Below, in pieces: positions 62,544 to 64,000 of a stretch of 64,000 nucleotides of DNA (the first letter of the stretch is position 1; every line of letters begins with the position of its first letter). Under the pieces are notes generated by a model. That model made no database searches. It had not been told where the DNA came from and was given only the letters and a program-made list of their open reading frames with translations. The stretch is from Misgurnus anguillicaudatus. Its lineage: Eukaryota > Chordata > Actinopteri > Cypriniformes > Cobitidae. The stretch lies in assembly GCF_027580225.2 (NCBI RefSeq), contig NC_073354.2:27362001-27426000 (forward strand), in the 5' to 3' direction. The position numbers and the translations under genes were made by a program.

Positions 62544-64000
62544 GTCTCGGTTACTATCGTAACCTCGGTTCCCTGAGAGAACGTGAACGAGACATTGCGT
62601 CAGTTAGCTGACGCTATGGGATTGATCCTTCAATCACGATTACCCTGAAGCCTTATTGCACAACGCCAGTGCAGTTGAAACTCGCGCTGGCCAATGACGC
62701 TCAAGACGGCAAAGGAGGAGTGGCCTTCTTACTATAATAGCAGCCGTCTTGAGCGAATATCTTCAGTAAAAACGACTGAACGAGCGTACAGCCTACGAAG
62801 CCGTGAGCACGGCAGCTAACGCAATGTCTCGTTCACGTTCTCTCAGGGAACCGAGGTTACGATAGTAACCGAGACGTTCCCTGTCGAGAACGTTCTCTCG
62901 ACATTGCGTCAGTTAGCTGACGCTATGGGAGATTGTATAGAACCGCGCCGTGCATACGGCAAGATAGGCCAAGCATAACGAAGCAAACAGCATGCAACAA
63001 TCTCAAATGACCAGCCGATAGCGGCATATCGTACTAAGCACCAGCCAAAAACCATAACAGAGCCAGTAGCGTACTAGCGTAACACCACATTATGCGGGTA
63101 AGAAGTAAACGCTAAAGAATTAAACAACATACCTAGCGAGCGGACGGCGTCCGGCGCACAAGTTGTAGAAGAGTTTAAATCATTGCACTGGCGGCAGTGA
63201 ACACAGCACTCTTGCAGTCATATGTTGACTTGCCCAACGGGCGGACGAGATCCGGCGTTGAAGTTTGTAAAATATAATCCACATGCAGTATTCATATGAC
63301 TCAGCATCCAGGGAGCGGGTGATTCCCGGCGTCAGAAATGCAAGTGATAATCCACAAAAACCAATACATGGTGGAATTCTCGTAGTGAATAAATCGAATA
63401 CTCAGCGGGCGAGCAGCGTCCGGCGCTAAGGTATTCTCAAGTCGGCGTCGCCGTAGCGCCGCCCCTCACACACGACCTGATAGAAACCATCAGGTATGTC
63501 TGGAGGTAGAGGGCGTGTTTACCGAGAGCACTCGGGAAGCCAATGAGGAGACATCCAGATTGTAAAACCTAGCAAAGGTGTTCTGAGACGACCAGCCAGC
63601 TGCCAAGCATAAATCCTGAATAGATGCGCCTTTATACCAAGCCCATGACGATGCAATAGCTCTCGTAGAATGGGCTTTAATATCCAAAGGGCATCGCACT
63701 CCTTGGCTAGAGTATGCCAGTGAAATAGCATCAACCACCCAGTGCGAAAGTCTTTGCTTGGAAACTGGGCGTCCTTTGGCGCTGCCTCCAAAACAAACAA
63801 ACAGCTGTTCCGCTGTCCGGAACGGCGCCGAGCGATCAATATAAGCTTTTAGCGCTCTTACCGGGCAAAGCTCACTCTGGACGATCGTGTTAGTAGTCGC
63901 CGCGTCATCCGAGGAGAAGGCGGGGATAGAAATAACCTGCGCTCTAAATGGCGTGGATAGCGATTTAGGCACATAACCCGCTTTGGGTTTTGACGTGACA
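62541..64000 (-). mobile_element. DIRS-type retrotransposon 3 (partial, runs off the right edge)
   Basis: Arms 62541-62598 and 62821-62878 are a perfect 58-bp inverted repeat. GACATTGCGTCAGTTAGCTG recurs in direct order at 62591 and near 62898. Then 550 bp without frames, then an open recombinase frame on the minus strand. The order (inverted repeats outside, recombinase last) is that of a DIRS 3' end. Confidence 0.85.
63490..64000 (-). CDS. DIRS 3 tyrosine recombinase, C-terminal part
   Basis: The frame is open to the window edge and ends at a stop at 63490. It reads YVPKSLSTPFRAQVIS, VQSELCPVRALKAYIDRS, then IKAHSTRAIASSWAWYKG and [22 protein letters not shown] supplies the HxxR box, G-W the conserved Trp, and the Tyr in F-A-R-F-Y is the likely nucleophile; the first Arg lies upstream. 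It inserts the circular DNA copy into the genome (family knowledge). No stop or frameshift in about 170 codons, unlike DIRS 1 and 2. Confidence 0.85.
   Translation of the reverse strand, partial: VTSKPKAGYVPKSLSTPFRAQVISIPAFSSDDAATTNTIVQSELCPVRALKAYIDRSAPFRTAEQLFVCFGGSAKGRPVSKQRLSHWVVDAISLAYSSQGVRCPLDIKAHSTRAIASSWAWYKGASIQDLCLAAGWSSQNTFARFYNLDVSSLASRVLSVNTPSTSRHT

Overview
The window is nuclear DNA of a teleost fish, most likely a cyprinid (inferred from the repeat content: DIRS elements, Tc1, Harbinger and many TTAA-flanked MITEs in AT-rich DNA). It has no bacterial-style genes. Its host coding content is split into short exons with canonical GT/AG borders, nearly all on the minus strand. 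The rest is introns packed with nested transposable elements.

Two adhesion-GPCR genes of the ADGRF (group VI) type lie head to tail on the minus strand. Gene A (51236 down to 31957) is complete at its 3' end and open at its 5' end. Nineteen exons join in frame without a break: half a VWD domain plus C8, a TIL and a TILa-like module, two Ca-binding EGF modules, a short Thr/Pro linker, a SEA domain, two Ig-like domains, a hormone-receptor-like Cys domain, a GAIN domain with GPS, seven transmembrane helices and a Ser-rich tail ending in a stop. About 1344 residues are visible. A VWD-C8-TIL block on a SEA/Ig/GAIN receptor is the most unusual thing here.

Gene B (22508 down to position 1 and beyond) shows a possible leader exon, two exons of the N-terminal module seen in fish ADGRF proteins, then a run of phase 1-1 EGF exons. 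These are two types, T1 and T2, often alternating. Thirteen full-length copies are visible (one with a mutated donor), plus one at the left edge and one wrecked pair. Its stalk, GAIN and 7TM parts should lie left of the window. The EGF exons resemble those of gene A, so exon duplication and exchange between neighbours look recent.

Layout by region: 0-1.4 kb EGF exons; 1.25-2.64 kb EGF exons destroyed by a three-level transposon nest; 2.6-9.6 kb transposons, mainly a DIRS element holding a large foldback; 9.8-14.3 kb EGF exons and a TTAA element; 14.7-18.05 kb a dead hAT transposase and a MITE; 19.0-22.5 kb gene B 5' exons around a second DIRS fragment; 22.7-31.9 kb intergenic DNA with MITEs and an old repeat; 31.9-51.2 kb gene A, its introns filled with Harbinger, Tc1, MITEs and minisatellites; 51.7-55.7 kb a young non-autonomous LTR element with three minisatellites; 55.9-62.5 kb SINE, MITE, LINE, hAT and foldback DNA and a fragment of a plus-strand teleost multicopy gene; 62.5-64 kb a third DIRS element with an open tyrosine-recombinase frame running off the right edge.

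Coordinates of exons come from reading splice sites and reading-frame phase by eye. Transposon family names are recognition from memory and were not searched.
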